64,000 nucleotides of DNA from Bradyrhizobium sp. 170 (lineage in GTDB: Bacteria; Pseudomonadota; Alphaproteobacteria; Rhizobiales; Xanthobacteraceae), in NCBI RefSeq assembly GCF_023101085.1, contig NZ_CP064703.1, positions 1,984,001 to 2,048,000 on the forward strand. Direction: 5' to 3'. Shown piece by piece: positions 38,558 to 48,433 of this stretch (position 1 is its first letter; each line of letters opens with the position of its first letter). Made by a program: the position numbers and the translations under genes. Below the pieces are notes generated by a model. That model was not told the DNA's origin, ran no database searches, and saw only the letters and a program-made list of their open reading frames with translations.

Positions 38558-40426
38558 ATGGCGCCCCTCGTCAAAGTCGAAAACCTGCGGGTGACCGCGC
38601 GCGACGAGCGCGGTCGGCAGAACATCATCGTCAAGGATGTCAGCTTCGAGGTGCAACCGGGCGAGGTTGTCGCCCTCATTGGCGAATCTGGTTCTGGCAA
38701 GACCACCATCGCCCTGTCGCTGATGGGTTATGCCCGCTCGGGCGCCCGCATCGCCGGCGGCAGCATCGCCTTCGACGAGCGGAGCGTGCTCGACATGAGC
38801 TCGCGCGAGCTGTCCTCGCTCCGCGGCCACGACATCGCCTATGTGCCGCAGAGCGCCGCCGCCTCGTTCAACCCGGCGCGCTTGCTCCTCAAGCAAGTGA
38901 TCGAGAGCTCGCAGATCCACCACGTCATGCCGCAGGCGGAGGCCGAGGCGAAAGCGGTCGCACTGTTCCGGGAACTCGTCCTTCCCGACCCCGAACGGGT
39001 CGGCGAGCGCTATCCGCATCAGGTCTCCGGCGGCCAGCTGCAGCGCCTGCTCGCAGCGATGGCGCTCGTCACCGATCCGAAGCTCGTCATCTTCGATGAG
39101 CCGACCACGGCGCTCGACGTGACGACGCAGATCGAGGTGCTGCGCGTCTTCAAGAAGGCGATCAAGCAGCGCGGCACGACGGCGATCTACGTCTCGCACG
39201 ACCTGGCTGTGGTCGCACAGATGGCTGATCGCATCGTCGTGCTGCGCGACGGCGTGATCCGCGAGGTTGACGCGACCGGCCGCATCCTCTCGGAGCCGAA
39301 GAACGAGTACACCAAGAGCCTGCTTGCCGCCGCCGAGCCGCAGGTGCGGGCGGCAGCTGCCGAAGCGGGGCAGGCGACGGCCGCGCCTCCGGTCCTCCAG
39401 GTGAAGAGCGTCGTTGCCGGCTATGGCGCCGTCGATCGCGACGGAATTCCGGCTTTGTCCGTGCTGCGCGATGTCGGCCTCACCATCAAGCCGGGCACGA
39501 CCCTCGGCGTCATCGGTGAATCCGGCTGCGGCAAGAGCACGCTCGCCCGCGTGATCGCGGGCCTTCTGCCGGCGGCCCGGGGCGAGGTGCTGCTCGATGG
39601 CGTTCCCTTGCCGCGCAAGGCAGCCGAGCGCACGCGCGACCAATTGCGCCGCATCCAGATCGTGTTCCAGATGGCGGACACCGCGCTTAATCCGGCGCGT
39701 CCGATCGGCCGCATTCTCGGCCGCCCTCTCGAGTTCTATCACGGGCTTGGCGGCGACCAGCGCCGGCGCCGCGTCGCCGAACTCCTCGACATGGTGCGCC
39801 TGCCGGCGACCATGGCCGAACGCTATCCGAGCGAGCTCTCTGGCGGCCAGAAGCAGCGCGTCAACCTCGCCCGGGCGCTCGCCGCCGAGCCTTCGCTCAT
39901 CCTGTGCGATGAGGTCACGTCCGCGCTCGACACGGTGGTCGGCGCCGCGATCCTCGATCTTCTCGCCGAGTTGCAGCGCGCGCTGGGCGTTGCCTACCTT
40001 TTCATCAGCCACGACCTGTCGATGGTCAAGGCTGTGTGCGACGAGGTGATGATCCTCTACGCGGGTCAGATGATGGAGCACGGCAGCCGCGGCGCGCTGC
40101 ACCAGCGCCCCCTGCATCCTTATTCGGATCTCCTCATCTCCTCCGTGCCAGAGTTGCGCCAGGGCTGGCTCGACGGCATCAGCGAGACGGTATTGAAAGA
40201 AGCCTCGGCTGGCGTTGCCCGGCCGGGCCGGGGGGAGACCTGCAGCTTCTTCGAGCGCTGCGCGGTGCGCATCCCCGGGCGCTGTGATGTCGAGCGGACG
40301 CCGCTGCGCCGCCTGTCAAAGGGAGCCGACATCCGCTGTCAGCGCACGGAAGCGGAGCTCGTCGAGCTGAGCGCGTCGGCGCAGCGTGTCGATGTGGAAT
40401 CCGAGCGCGCCGCCAGGGCGCGCTGA
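38558..40426 (+). CDS. ABC transporter ATPase with two fused nucleotide-binding domains (DppDF type)
   Basis: A 622-residue protein with two ABC domains in one chain. Domain 1: Walker A GESGSGKTT (42-50), signature VSGGQLQR (about 157), Walker B LVIFDEPTTALD (about 175). Domain 2: Walker A GESGCGKST (about 319), signature LSGGQKQR (about 427), Walker B LILCDEVTSALD (about 449; Val replaces the usual Pro after DE). The tail has the Cys pattern of peptide transporters (CSFFERCAVRIPGRCD...C). A single double ATPase replaces separate DppD and DppF. It closes the operon. Confidence 0.94.
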   Translation: MAPLVKVENLRVTARDERGRQNIIVKDVSFEVQPGEVVALIGESGSGKTTIALSLMGYARSGARIAGGSIAFDERSVLDMSSRELSSLRGHDIAYVPQSAAASFNPARLLLKQVIESSQIHHVMPQAEAEAKAVALFRELVLPDPERVGERYPHQVSGGQLQRLLAAMALVTDPKLVIFDEPTTALDVTTQIEVLRVFKKAIKQRGTTAIYVSHDLAVVAQMADRIVVLRDGVIREVDATGRILSEPKNEYTKSLLAAAEPQVRAAAAEAGQATAAPPVLQVKSVVAGYGAVDRDGIPALSVLRDVGLTIKPGTTLGVIGESGCGKSTLARVIAGLLPAARGEVLLDGVPLPRKAAERTRDQLRRIQIVFQMADTALNPARPIGRILGRPLEFYHGLGGDQRRRRVAELLDMVRLPATMAERYPSELSGGQKQRVNLARALAAEPSLILCDEVTSALDTVVGAAILDLLAELQRALGVAYLFISHDLSMVKAVCDEVMILYAGQMMEHGSRGALHQRPLHPYSDLLISSVPELRQGWLDGISETVLKEASAGVARPGRGETCSFFERCAVRIPGRCDVERTPLRRLSKGADIRCQRTEAELVELSASAQRVDVESERAARAR

Positions 40427-42151
40427 GGCTGTAATCGCCGCATATCAATCGCAGCAGAAATTGCGGGAGTCTCGGTCGTCTGGGCATCACACCAGGCCCG
40501 GTGGCTTTTTTTGCGAGCCAGGGGCCGACTTTGATGTCAGGGCCCGCGATCAAGTCATCATTATCGATTGCCAACCGGGCTTGGCCCCTGCGGCTAGGGG
40601 AGTTGCAATGCGAGCAGCCATCGAGATTAGTCGGCTAGGAGGGGGCCGTAAAGATCTTTGCGCTCTCCGCGACATTGGCTGAGGTAGGGAACGCCTCCGT
40701 GATAATTCCCGGCTCACAAGACGCGTTCCGGGAGCGTACATTGGGTGATCGGCACGCCTAAGTCGCGCTCGAATTCGCCTGGGACATAGGGCGCAACGAT
40801 TCCTGATTGTTCATGCATCGACCAGCTGACGCTGATTCCGAGTTGGGCCCCAATTCGACCCTCCAACTGTACTTCTACCCGCAAAGTCCAGAGGATGGTT
40901 GTTTGGAGGTCGCACTTGGTGCACCGGCAAGCAATCGATGCGCTTACATCTGAGATCATAAAACGACCCTGATCAACAAAAAGGCAAGACGACCGTCAAT
41001 CCGAAAGGGACTGCCCTACTGATTGTAGATTTGAAAAATTGTGAGATCTCCGAGAGTGGGCAGCGCAAATATCCGGACTACGTCAATCGTCCCGAGCGCC
41101 ACGTCATGCCGAACGTCCGACGGTTGCTCTACTCCGCCCTTTCGAACGGTGTAGAGGTTCGCTATACAATCCTATCGCGACGCCTAGGTTATGCTGCGTC
41201 ACCTTCCAGCAACCCCAATCGACGTGTTCCGATCCCCCTCGCGCTTTCAAAGCTGGCCTTGACATCCGATGACAAGGGGTGCGTGCCAGTGGATGCGAAA
41301 CGATCCAACGACTCGCCGCGAAGACAAACCCAGAAAGCCCCGCCATTGCAGAACCTGCGATGGAGGAGGTGTGCGCTCGAGGAATCTCTATATTGCCTGT
41401 ATACGTGTGCAAGGAAACAAGGCGTGATGGGGCGCGTCGCCAAAATGGTTACCGACAAAACGCGTTTTAAACTCGTCCGGGCCTCAAGGCGCGAATGAAT
41501 GGAGATGATTTGGTCCGGCCGGAGGAAGACCCTCGCTCGGTTGCTCGCTCCCGGTTGAATTAACCACGTGGTGGTGACCAAATGTGCTGGCCAGACGCGG
41601 TCTCCGTTTCTGCCGTTACTCTCATGGCTCCAGGATCTTGTTGCAGCTAGCGCGCCGGTGAACGGGCATGACCTCGTCAGGCCGGTTCCGACCCGCACGC
41701 TGTGGCTGAAGTCAACGAGGCGAAAAGTGTGGTGGCGCGCCCCGAGGCGCGCAGGTCCTGGGATCCAGCGTCTCGAACGCGGGGCGAGACGCGCACGCAC
41801 CATAGGCCGTCAGATGCACTCGGCGCGGATTCGCGACATTAGCCGCCGGACGAGCGGTGAGTCTTTCGCGGTTGGTCTTTACGGCCGTACCTCATCAGAT
41901 GGGCGCGCATCATTCGGCTTCCGCCAGCCCCTAGCGCTCCCAAACGTGAAGCATGGATTCGCCGAAGATTGCGTAGATATGGACGGCAGTGGCGAACGGG
42001 CACAATCACGCAAGAACTGCGCTGTCGTAGCGTGTCAAAGATCGAAGCAGCGACTGCCACCTGTTCATGGACAGGCTCCTTGCGCATGTCGGGACGCACG
42101 GTGATCCAAACGCCCTCCGTTCCACGCGTTCGATCAACTCCGGCTGCACCG
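40427..42151. other. Long region without recognisable gene
   Basis: About 1.7 kb between the transporter operon and the IS66 element. Frames at 41031-41498 and 41568-42104 (plus) and 40714-40959 and 41189-41803 (minus) have no motif I can assign. A short piece near 40530-40680 (DQVIIIDCQPGLAP, then AMRAAIEISRLGG) looks like real protein sequence interrupted by a frameshift, possibly a gene fragment of unknown family. Confidence 0.35.
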
Positions 42152-42159
42152 ACATTACG
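42152..42159. repeat. IS66 target-site duplication (left)
   Basis: ACATTACG, repeated exactly at 44990-44997. Eight bases is the standard IS66 duplication. Confidence 0.85.
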
Positions 42160-42194
42160 GTAAGCATCCGGCGTAGGCCGCGGGCTCGGTTGGA

Positions 42195-42446
42195 TTATTC
42201 TGACGGCCAGCGCTTAAGCAACTCGGGATTTTCTTTGTAAATTTGGATGAGCTCGATGAGGCGTTCGATGCCGAAGTCGGTGAACGCCTGGACACCGTCT
42301 TCGCCAACGCCATAGACCCATATGGCGCCGTCCTCGATCTCCATTTCATTGGCGACGTCGCGCAGCCAATCTTCATCTTCGCCGAGGTCCGTCGCGACCT
42401 TGGTGATGGTGGTGACGTGATGGATCTTGTTGACGTGGGTGGTCAT
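42195..42446 (-). CDS. Small IS66-associated protein, 83 residues
   Basis: The frame [20 protein letters not shown] starts in a 4-base overlap with the stop of tnpC (ATGA), so it is translationally coupled. The rest is acidic with [24 protein letters not shown] and a C-terminal helix [19 protein letters not shown]. Similar small ORFs follow tnpC in some rhizobial IS66 elements. I know of no established function. It ends 35 bases from the element's end. Confidence 0.8.
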   Translation of the reverse strand: MTTHVNKIHHVTTITKVATDLGEDEDWLRDVANEMEIEDGAIWVYGVGEDGVQAFTDFGIERLIELIQIYKENPELLKRWPSE

Positions 42447-44092
42447 GCCGCTCGAGCGGAGATCGCTGATGCTGGCGTCCAATTCCAGGGCAGAAGTTCG
42501 TCCAGCCGATGAGCCGGATGGGCGGCGATCCGGGCGAGGATATCCGTAAGCCACGCCTGCGGGTCGATACCGTTCATTTTCGCCGTGACGATGAGGCTGT
42601 ACATAGCTGCGGCGCGCCGCCCTCCGCGATCAGATCCGCAGAACAGCCAGGACTTCCGTCCAAGAGCGATGCCTCGCAAGCCCCGTTCGGCAGCATTGTT
42701 GGAGAGGCACACGCGTCCATCTTCCAGGAACAGCGTGAAGCTCGCCCATCGCTTCAGGATGTAGTTGAACGCCTTGGCCAGGTCGTGACCGCGAGACAGT
42801 TTGGCGAGCTGTTCGCGCATGTAGACCTGAAGGTCCTCGACCAGAGGCCGGCTCAGCGTCTGTCGCACCTCCAGACGCCCTTCGGGGCTCCTGCCATTGA
42901 TGGAGCGTTCGATCTCGAACAGCGCATCGATCCGCCGCACGACCTCGATCGCGATCGGAGAGAGCGAGATTTCCTTTTTTCCGGCGCCCTTGCGCCGCGC
43001 ATTCTCTTCGATGTCGGCCATAGCAAAGAACGGGCGCCTTCCATGCGACCAGCAGGCAGCCTCCCGGATCGGTCCGGGCTGGCGCCCGGGCAGATAGAGC
43101 TGGTTGTACCCGTCATAGGCGTCGGCCTGCAGGATGCCGGCATATCGGGCCAGATGCCCCTGGGGATGCTCTCCCTTGCGGTCGCGTGAGTAATAGAACA
43201 TCGCCGCTGGCGGGTCCGGGCCCCCAAACGGCCGGTCATCCCGGACGTAGATCCAGCACCGGCCCGTATCGGTCTTTCCCTTGGCCAGTACCGGCACGGT
43301 CGTATCATCGGCATGAAGGCGCTCGGCCGCCATCACATGGGCTTCCACCAGGCGCAGCAGGGGATCCAGCGAGGCACAGACCGCCCCAACGGCATCTGCC
43401 ATGGTCGACAGTGCGATCGGCACGCCTTCCAGCGCGTAGCGCTCGGCCTGGCGGTTTAGCGGCTGATGCTGGCCGAACTTCTCGAACATGATCATGGCCA
43501 GGAGGTTCGGGCCAGCCCATCCCCGGGGAATGGCATGGAACGGTGCCGGCGCTTGGCTGATCTTCTCGCAGTCGCGACAGGAGAACTTCTCCCGGACCGT
43601 CTCGATCACTTTCCACTGGCGCGGCACCACTTCCAGCGTCTGCGTCACGTCCTCGCCGAGCTTGCGCAGGCGACTGCTGCCGCAGCATTCGCAAGCCGTA
43701 GGCCCATCGATCACCACCCGCTCCCGGGGAAGGTGCTCGGGGAAAGTCTGGCGATCGGCGCGCTTGCGTGTAAATCCCCGCACCGTCGTCGTCTTGGCCA
43801 CGGCCCGTTCCGCCGCAAGCTCGTCCTCGGTGGCGTCGGCTTCCAGCTCTTCGAGTGCCAATGCCAACTGCTCGATCAGCCGCGCCGAACGCTCTGACCG
43901 TTGGCCGTAAATCTGATGCTTCAGCTTGGCGATCTGCAGCTTCTGCTGTGCAATCAGCGCCTCGTCTTCCGACGCTTTCGCGCGGGCGACCGCGAGTTCA
44001 GCCGCGATCTCCAAACCCTTGGCGCGCTCGACTGCCAGCGCCTTCTTCAGGGCGGCAACGTCATCCGGAACAGCGTCGCGGTCGGCATCCAT
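42443..44092 (-). CDS. tnpC: IS66 transposase TnpC
   Basis: A 549-residue DDE transposase. The order is an N-terminal coiled-coil leucine-rich segment ([20 protein letters not shown], residues about 15-60), a zinc-finger-like [15 protein letters not shown] and CRDCEK, then the core with D in [11 protein letters not shown] in [13 protein letters not shown] and E in [19 protein letters not shown] 44092 ([10 protein letters not shown]) is preferred; an upstream in-frame start would add 18 residues. It overlaps the small ORF downstream. Confidence 0.94.
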   Translation of the reverse strand: MDADRDAVPDDVAALKKALAVERAKGLEIAAELAVARAKASEDEALIAQQKLQIAKLKHQIYGQRSERSARLIEQLALALEELEADATEDELAAERAVAKTTTVRGFTRKRADRQTFPEHLPRERVVIDGPTACECCGSSRLRKLGEDVTQTLEVVPRQWKVIETVREKFSCRDCEKISQAPAPFHAIPRGWAGPNLLAMIMFEKFGQHQPLNRQAERYALEGVPIALSTMADAVGAVCASLDPLLRLVEAHVMAAERLHADDTTVPVLAKGKTDTGRCWIYVRDDRPFGGPDPPAAMFYYSRDRKGEHPQGHLARYAGILQADAYDGYNQLYLPGRQPGPIREAACWSHGRRPFFAMADIEENARRKGAGKKEISLSPIAIEVVRRIDALFEIERSINGRSPEGRLEVRQTLSRPLVEDLQVYMREQLAKLSRGHDLAKAFNYILKRWASFTLFLEDGRVCLSNNAAERGLRGIALGRKSWLFCGSDRGGRRAAAMYSLIVTAKMNGIDPQAWLTDILARIAAHPAHRLDELLPWNWTPASAISARAA

Positions 44093-44162
44093 GTGACGCA
44101 GTGAATCACAGATTAGACGCGATGTGACTCCCCAAAATGGCGGCAACCGCAGATTTCTTAGC

Positions 44163-44510
44163 TCAGCCCGCGCTTTGCGGTCGCCAACTCAGTTGCGGAT
44201 TCCGCCAGTCGATGCCCTCGAGCATATAGGCCATCTGCGCCGCTGAGATCGATACCGCGCCGGCCGACGCCGCGGGCCAGATGAACTTCCCACGGTCAAG
44301 GCGCTTAGCGTAGAGCGACATGCCCAGCCCATCGTGCCAAAGAATCTTGACCAGGTCACCACGGCGACCTCGGAAGATGTAGAGATCGCCGGCATGGGGA
44401 TCGCGCTTCAAGCTCTCCTGAACCGTAAGAGCCAGGCTTTGCATGCCACGACGCATGTCGGTGTGGCCAGTGGCGATCCAGACCCTGATGCCGCTCGGAA
44501 TAGGGATCAT
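44163..44510 (-). CDS. tnpB: IS66 accessory protein TnpB
   Basis: A 115-residue IS66 Orf2 protein with the family patterns [42 protein letters not shown] and [11 protein letters not shown]. It is needed together with TnpA and TnpC for transposition in the family. Its start overlaps the tnpA stop (ATGA). Confidence 0.94.
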   Translation of the reverse strand: MIPIPSGIRVWIATGHTDMRRGMQSLALTVQESLKRDPHAGDLYIFRGRRGDLVKILWHDGLGMSLYAKRLDRGKFIWPAASAGAVSISAAQMAYMLEGIDWRNPQLSWRPQSAG

Positions 44511-44911
44511 CGTCGTCGCAGGAGCTCAAGAACCCGCTGCAGCGCCTCGCCGTCGACGTCCCGGTCAACGCGAACACGACAGCCACCGCCAAGCTCGATC
44601 TCGATGATTCCGGCCCTTGCGCGCTGCGCAGGGGGTGAAGACGCCGGTTGCGGCGTGCTGATCGATACCGGTGCCGACGCCGGTGTGATCTCGACAGGAA
44701 CAAGAGCTGGCACGGCATCACCGCCCAAGCGGCCTTGGCGCGCCTGCCGACGCCAGGTGAACAACAGGCTCGGTGCCACGCCGTGCCGCCGCGCTACCCC
44801 ACAAACAGTCTCCCCGGCCTGCACGGTCTCCTCGACGAGGCGAACCTTCTCGTCGTAACTCCAGCGACGCCGACGTTCGACGCCCAATACCTTCACCTGC
44901 ATTCGCCACAT
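44507..44911 (-). CDS. tnpA: IS66 accessory protein TnpA
   Basis: A 134-residue protein with an N-terminal helix-turn-helix of the IS3/IS66 OrfA kind: RRRWSYDEKVRLVEETVQAGETVCGVARRHGVAPSLLFTWRRQAR contains the motif (key parts shown). An Ala/Pro-rich linker leads to the C-terminal IEIELGGGCRVRVDRDVD segment. Start 44911 or the Met at 44902. Confidence 0.92.
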   Translation of the reverse strand: MWRMQVKVLGVERRRRWSYDEKVRLVEETVQAGETVCGVARRHGVAPSLLFTWRRQARQGRLGGDAVPALVPVEITPASAPVSISTPQPASSPPAQRARAGIIEIELGGGCRVRVDRDVDGEALQRVLELLRRR

Positions 44912-44989
44912 GACCTTAAGGCTAGACTTAAGGTCACACCCTCAGGCAGCTCGTCGAACCGAACAAGACGGCCGCCACCGGAGGGATAC

Positions 44990-44997
44990 ACATTACG
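44990..44997. repeat. IS66 target-site duplication (right)
   Basis: ACATTACG, exact copy of 42152-42159. Confidence 0.85.
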
Positions 44998-45114
44998 TGC
45001 CCGCCAAAGCATAACTCGGTCGAACCGCCGTGGTACGGAACCGTATGTCCGGTGGTGTGGGAGGGGCGATGTCGGAAAAACGATCAATCCTCGAAAATGA
45101 AACTGCAAGCTTGC

Positions 45115-46060
45115 GAGCCCCCAGCTCCCTCAAAGCTTGCAATCTCAAAACTCACCGTCGCAGAAGACTGCATTCGGCGTTTTTCACGGAGGACCGCTTA
45201 CAGCGGCCTACGTGAATCGGTTCAGTGGCCGCTCGAGACCGAGGTTCTCTCTTAATGTTTGCCCGGAGTATCGTGATCCGAATTTACCGCGTCGCCGCAG
45301 TTCGGGGACGACGAGCTCGTTGTGTCCTCGATGAAAGCGCCGACAACAGCGTGATTGGCTCCAACACTGCGCTGCGGCTTACACGAGCAATAGCTGCGTA
45401 ATCTTCATGTATGACGCTTGGGCTATCGGGGACAAATACGAAGCGAAATGCCGCCCCTTCGGCTAGTGCTGCCAGATGAGCGTAATAGTCGATATCAGCT
45501 CCGCCATTCGCTGGCGCGCTCGGATCGCGCCATGCACCTTAGTGATATCCCGCCTGTAGGAGGAACACTCCGAGCTTCATTTTATCATCACGCCGCACGC
45601 CGAGCCTCCGTTTTAAGATCGACCATCCTCACGCACCGCGCTCAGCTGGTGGTGTGTTCCCTGGCGCCATAAGTTGACTTTTCGCAGTTGCCAGAGATCT
45701 TGGCGGGTGTGCCTCCCGATAATGTCGCTCCGACATACATCCTCTAGAGCTGCGTTGAGTTGCTCCTACCAAAGCGTTCGAAGTTGTCAAAGCTCGCTTT
45801 CGAATGTTATCGAAGGTGGCAATCCCAAGGTCCAGCGAGCTGAAGGCAGAGGCTGAACGTCTTTCAGAAACGTCCTCAAAGCGGAATTGGCCAATGGTAG
45901 CCATGTTAGTTTTCCACGAGCTGTTTTGTTGAATTCGAAGCAAGCCAGAAGAGTTACTTGCTTCATCGTTCGATTGAGCGGCCTGCCTGATCAATGATGG
46001 GTGTGCTTCTGCTATCTAGATCAATCACTAGCGTTGATAGTTGACCGGGCGCGAATTGAG
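45115..46060 (-). repeat. Inverted, internally deleted duplicate of the flavin-monooxygenase locus (50885-52810)
   Basis: Read on the minus strand, this segment parallels the plus-strand locus at 50885-52810. Shared landmarks include a CTATCTAGATCAATYACTAG tract upstream (46013 here, 50930 there), the sequence before the gene start, the first 90 or so codons, the last 40 codons and about 100 bases beyond the stop. About 940 bp of the gene is missing here. The copies are clearly diverged, so the duplication is not recent. Confidence 0.75.
45195..45585 (-). pseudogene. NtaA-type flavin monooxygenase, internally deleted copy
   Basis: From the minus-strand start near 45585 (MKLGVFLLQAGYH, then a stop replacing Glu) the frame follows the intact protein at 51402 (PANGGADIDYYAHLAALAEG, SPSVIHEDYAAIARVSRSAV, LLSALSSRTQ), then jumps at about 45322 to the C-terminal part (LVVPELRRRGKF region and RENLGLERP). 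The whole catalytic middle is deleted. Confidence 0.85.
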
Positions 46061-46109
46061 CTCCATCCGCTGTCGCAGCGTAGCCGCGCCTGCAAAGGTA
46101 GGATGCAGA

Positions 46110-46930
46110 CGTATGACAAAACACTTCAATCCTTGGGAGGTTTCTTGTTCGCATCTGATCTTCTGCCGCAAAACTGGACGGGTTTAAGCAGGCTTTTAGC
46201 TCCGTCTCTATCGGGGAGATATATCCGATGGCGGAATGAAGCCGGGTTCGGTGGTAGAAGCCCTCGATGAAGGTGAAGATGTCGCGCTGGGCCTCGGCGC
46301 GAGTCTTGTAGTTGCGATGATGGACGAGCGCGGTCTTCAAGGTGTGGAACAAGCTTTCCATTGGTGCAATGTCGTAGAGATCGGCCTTGGCGGCTCATCG
46401 AAGCGGTTATGCCCGTGTCAGCCGCGTCCTTGCCAACCTCCAACGGACGGCCAAATCGCCAGGTGTTGCAGGCCATTCCGGAAGACATCAATCCGGCTGT
46501 TAAGAAGCCGATCGCGACTTTGCCGGAACCCGGACATGAGCTTCCGCTTCATCGAAGTCTGAAACAGCAATTCCGCGTCGATAAGTGGAGCTTCTGCCAG
46601 AGTTAGGCTGCTGCCAGGAACGGCAGGGTTGACGTAAGCTTGATCCGGGGGCTGCGGTCAAGGCTCCAGTGTGGACGCTACCCATTGCAAAAGTCGAGGT
46701 ATCAGGCACAGCGGCTCGACGAATACGTTGTCTCGCGCCTTCTGAAGAATCGTTCTTCAGCTCCCCGATCTTGACGTGAAACGTTTTCACGTCCACCATG
46801 GGATCGCTCGTACTGTTGCCGTCGCCAGTATCAAGTACCTCGACCGCTGCTTCCAGAAGCTGGGAATTCCACTCCGTGATCTGGTTCGGTTGCGCGTCGA
46901 AATGCTCAGCCAGTTGGGCCAGAGTCACGG
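46110..46930 (-). mobile_element. IS3-family remnant (orfA and end of orfB)
   Basis: Minus strand, right to left: an OrfA-like frame from 46928, MTLAQLAEHFDAQPNQITEW and SDPMVDVKTFHVKIGEL, with a frameshift after that; broken orfB segments in the middle; then the OrfB C-terminus APMESLFHTLKTALVHHRNY, RAEAQRDIFTFIEGFYHRTR and HSAIGYISPIETEL ending near 46180. The middle of the integrase core is largely lost. It lies directly upstream of the EctB-like gene on the opposite strand. Confidence 0.82.
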
Positions 46931-47173
46931 GGCTAACGCTACCTTGGCGTTGAATGCCGGTGCGTGGTACCGGCGGGCTCCTCTGCTCATCGTCTGTCCT
47001 GATTCGCCGAACAATTTAGCCCGCCGTTCGGCAGAAACTTCACTTATCGCCCCATCCAGATTTCCGGAGCCACATCTCACAGGACTATCAGCATCGGTAG
47101 GTTCGTTGATCGCGTTTCTCAGATATGTGAGCGGAGCTTTTTGAATGCGGTGCTTACGTGCGTGGAACCTAAA

Positions 47174-48433
47174 ATGAATACTGATACCTTTGCCGCTCAT
47201 GAGTCTAACGTTCGTCGCTATGGGCGTTCGTTTCCCACCATCTTTACGAAGGCCCACGGGGCAACAATCCGAGACGAGACGGGCAAGGCTTATATTGACT
47301 TCTTTGTGGGGTCTGGCGCGCTCAACTACGGACACAACAACCCTGATATTATTGCCCAGGCAATTGAATATCTCGAGGGTGGGAATATTCTTTTGTCGCT
47401 CGATATGTATACGGCGGCAAAGCGTGAATTCATCGAAGCGTTCGTCCATTCAATCCTGAAACCAAGGGGCCTTTCTTATAAGATACAGTTTCCTGGGCCG
47501 ACTGGCACAAACGCCAACGAAGCGGCACTGGCGCTTGCCCGAAAATATACCGGCCGCTCGAGCGTCATGGCCTTCACAAATGCATTCCACGGCATGTCAC
47601 TTGGCTCCCTGGCGGTGTCGGGCGCGGCATCCACAAGAGAGCTAGGCGGCGTTGCTCGCCACGACGTGATCCGTGTCCCCTACGATGGCTATCAGAACCG
47701 AGCTTTCGATTCTGCGAGTTACATCGACTATCTTTTGTGCGATCCAGGCAGCGGCATAGAAAAGCCAGCCGCAATCATTCTGGAGACCATCCAGGCAGAA
47801 GGCGGCATGAACACCGCATCCGCGGCTTGGCTCACAGAGATTCAGCGTATTTGCCGTAAGCACGGTGTTGTTTTTATTGTCGACGACATTCAGGCAGGTT
47901 CGGGGCGAACGGGCGACTTCTTCTCGTTCGAGTTCGCGAAAATCGAACCCGATATCGTATGCCTTTCGAAGTCCCTAAGCGGTTCAGGTAATCCGTTCTC
48001 AATTGTTCTGATTCGCCCTGACATAGACATATGGAAACCCGGAGAACATAGCGGCACGTTCAGAGGCAACAATCTCGCGTTCGTTACTGCAGGGGCCGTG
48101 TGCAAAATGTGGTCCGACAGGCAATTTATTGCAGGCGTCGAGCGGACGGCTCTCAAACTGCAAGGACACCTTGATCGCCTCGTTGCGAAGTTTCCCACGT
48201 GCATCGAACAGAAGCGCGGCCGCGGCCTAATGGCTGGCCTCAAGTGCCGTTCACAGACGTTTGTGGGCCGTGTGCATGATTCTGCGTTCGAAAACGGACT
48301 GCTTATCGAATCTTCAGGGCCAAATCGCGATGTAATCAAAGTTCTTCCACCGATAACAATCACCGATGACGAACTTGATCATGGCACCGCCATTCTCAAT
48401 CACGCACTAGAGGAGCAAGCCAATGGTAACTGA
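47174..48433 (+). CDS. EctB-like diaminobutyrate--2-oxoglutarate aminotransferase
   Basis: A 419-residue class III aminotransferase that follows EctB (L-2,4-diaminobutyrate transaminase, EC 2.6.1.76) from end to end: HESNVRRYGRSFPTIFTKA, YIDFFVGSGALNYGHNNP, LSLDMYTAAKREF, IQFPGPTGTNANEAALALAR, FHGMSLG, VDDIQAGSGRTGDFFSFE, PLP Lys K266 in CLSKSLSGSG, and HSGTFRGNNLAFVTA. ATG 47174 (MNTDTFAAHESN) matches family starts; a TTG 33 bases upstream is possible. EctA and EctC are absent, so ectoine is not the expected product. It overlaps an Fe(II)/2-oxoglutarate oxygenase gene. The expected reaction is aspartate semialdehyde plus glutamate to diaminobutyrate plus 2-oxoglutarate, or the reverse. Confidence 0.9.
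   Translation: MNTDTFAAHESNVRRYGRSFPTIFTKAHGATIRDETGKAYIDFFVGSGALNYGHNNPDIIAQAIEYLEGGNILLSLDMYTAAKREFIEAFVHSILKPRGLSYKIQFPGPTGTNANEAALALARKYTGRSSVMAFTNAFHGMSLGSLAVSGAASTRELGGVARHDVIRVPYDGYQNRAFDSASYIDYLLCDPGSGIEKPAAIILETIQAEGGMNTASAAWLTEIQRICRKHGVVFIVDDIQAGSGRTGDFFSFEFAKIEPDIVCLSKSLSGSGNPFSIVLIRPDIDIWKPGEHSGTFRGNNLAFVTAGAVCKMWSDRQFIAGVERTALKLQGHLDRLVAKFPTCIEQKRGRGLMAGLKCRSQTFVGRVHDSAFENGLLIESSGPNRDVIKVLPPITITDDELDHGTAILNHALEEQANGN

Larger units (their letters stand above)
42160..44989 (-). mobile_element. Complete IS66-family element (2830 bp)
   Basis: Genes tnpA, tnpB, tnpC and a small downstream ORF all lie on the minus strand. The ends are imperfect inverted repeats: left GTAAGCATCCGGCGTAGGCC, right (reverse complement) GTATCCCTCCGGTGGCGGCC. 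The 8-bp direct repeat ACATTACG flanks it. All reading frames are open, so it may be active. Confidence 0.93.

Noticed and set aside
38501..40117. Long minus-strand open frame (538 codons) opposite the double ATPase gene
   Set aside because: It is antisense to a clear ABC ATPase with all motifs; its composition (His, Arg and Asp rich) is that of a GC-rich shadow frame.
41031..42104. Two plus-strand frames of 155 and 178 codons as genes
   Set aside because: No ribosome site, no motif, and very high Arg content; they look like chance frames.
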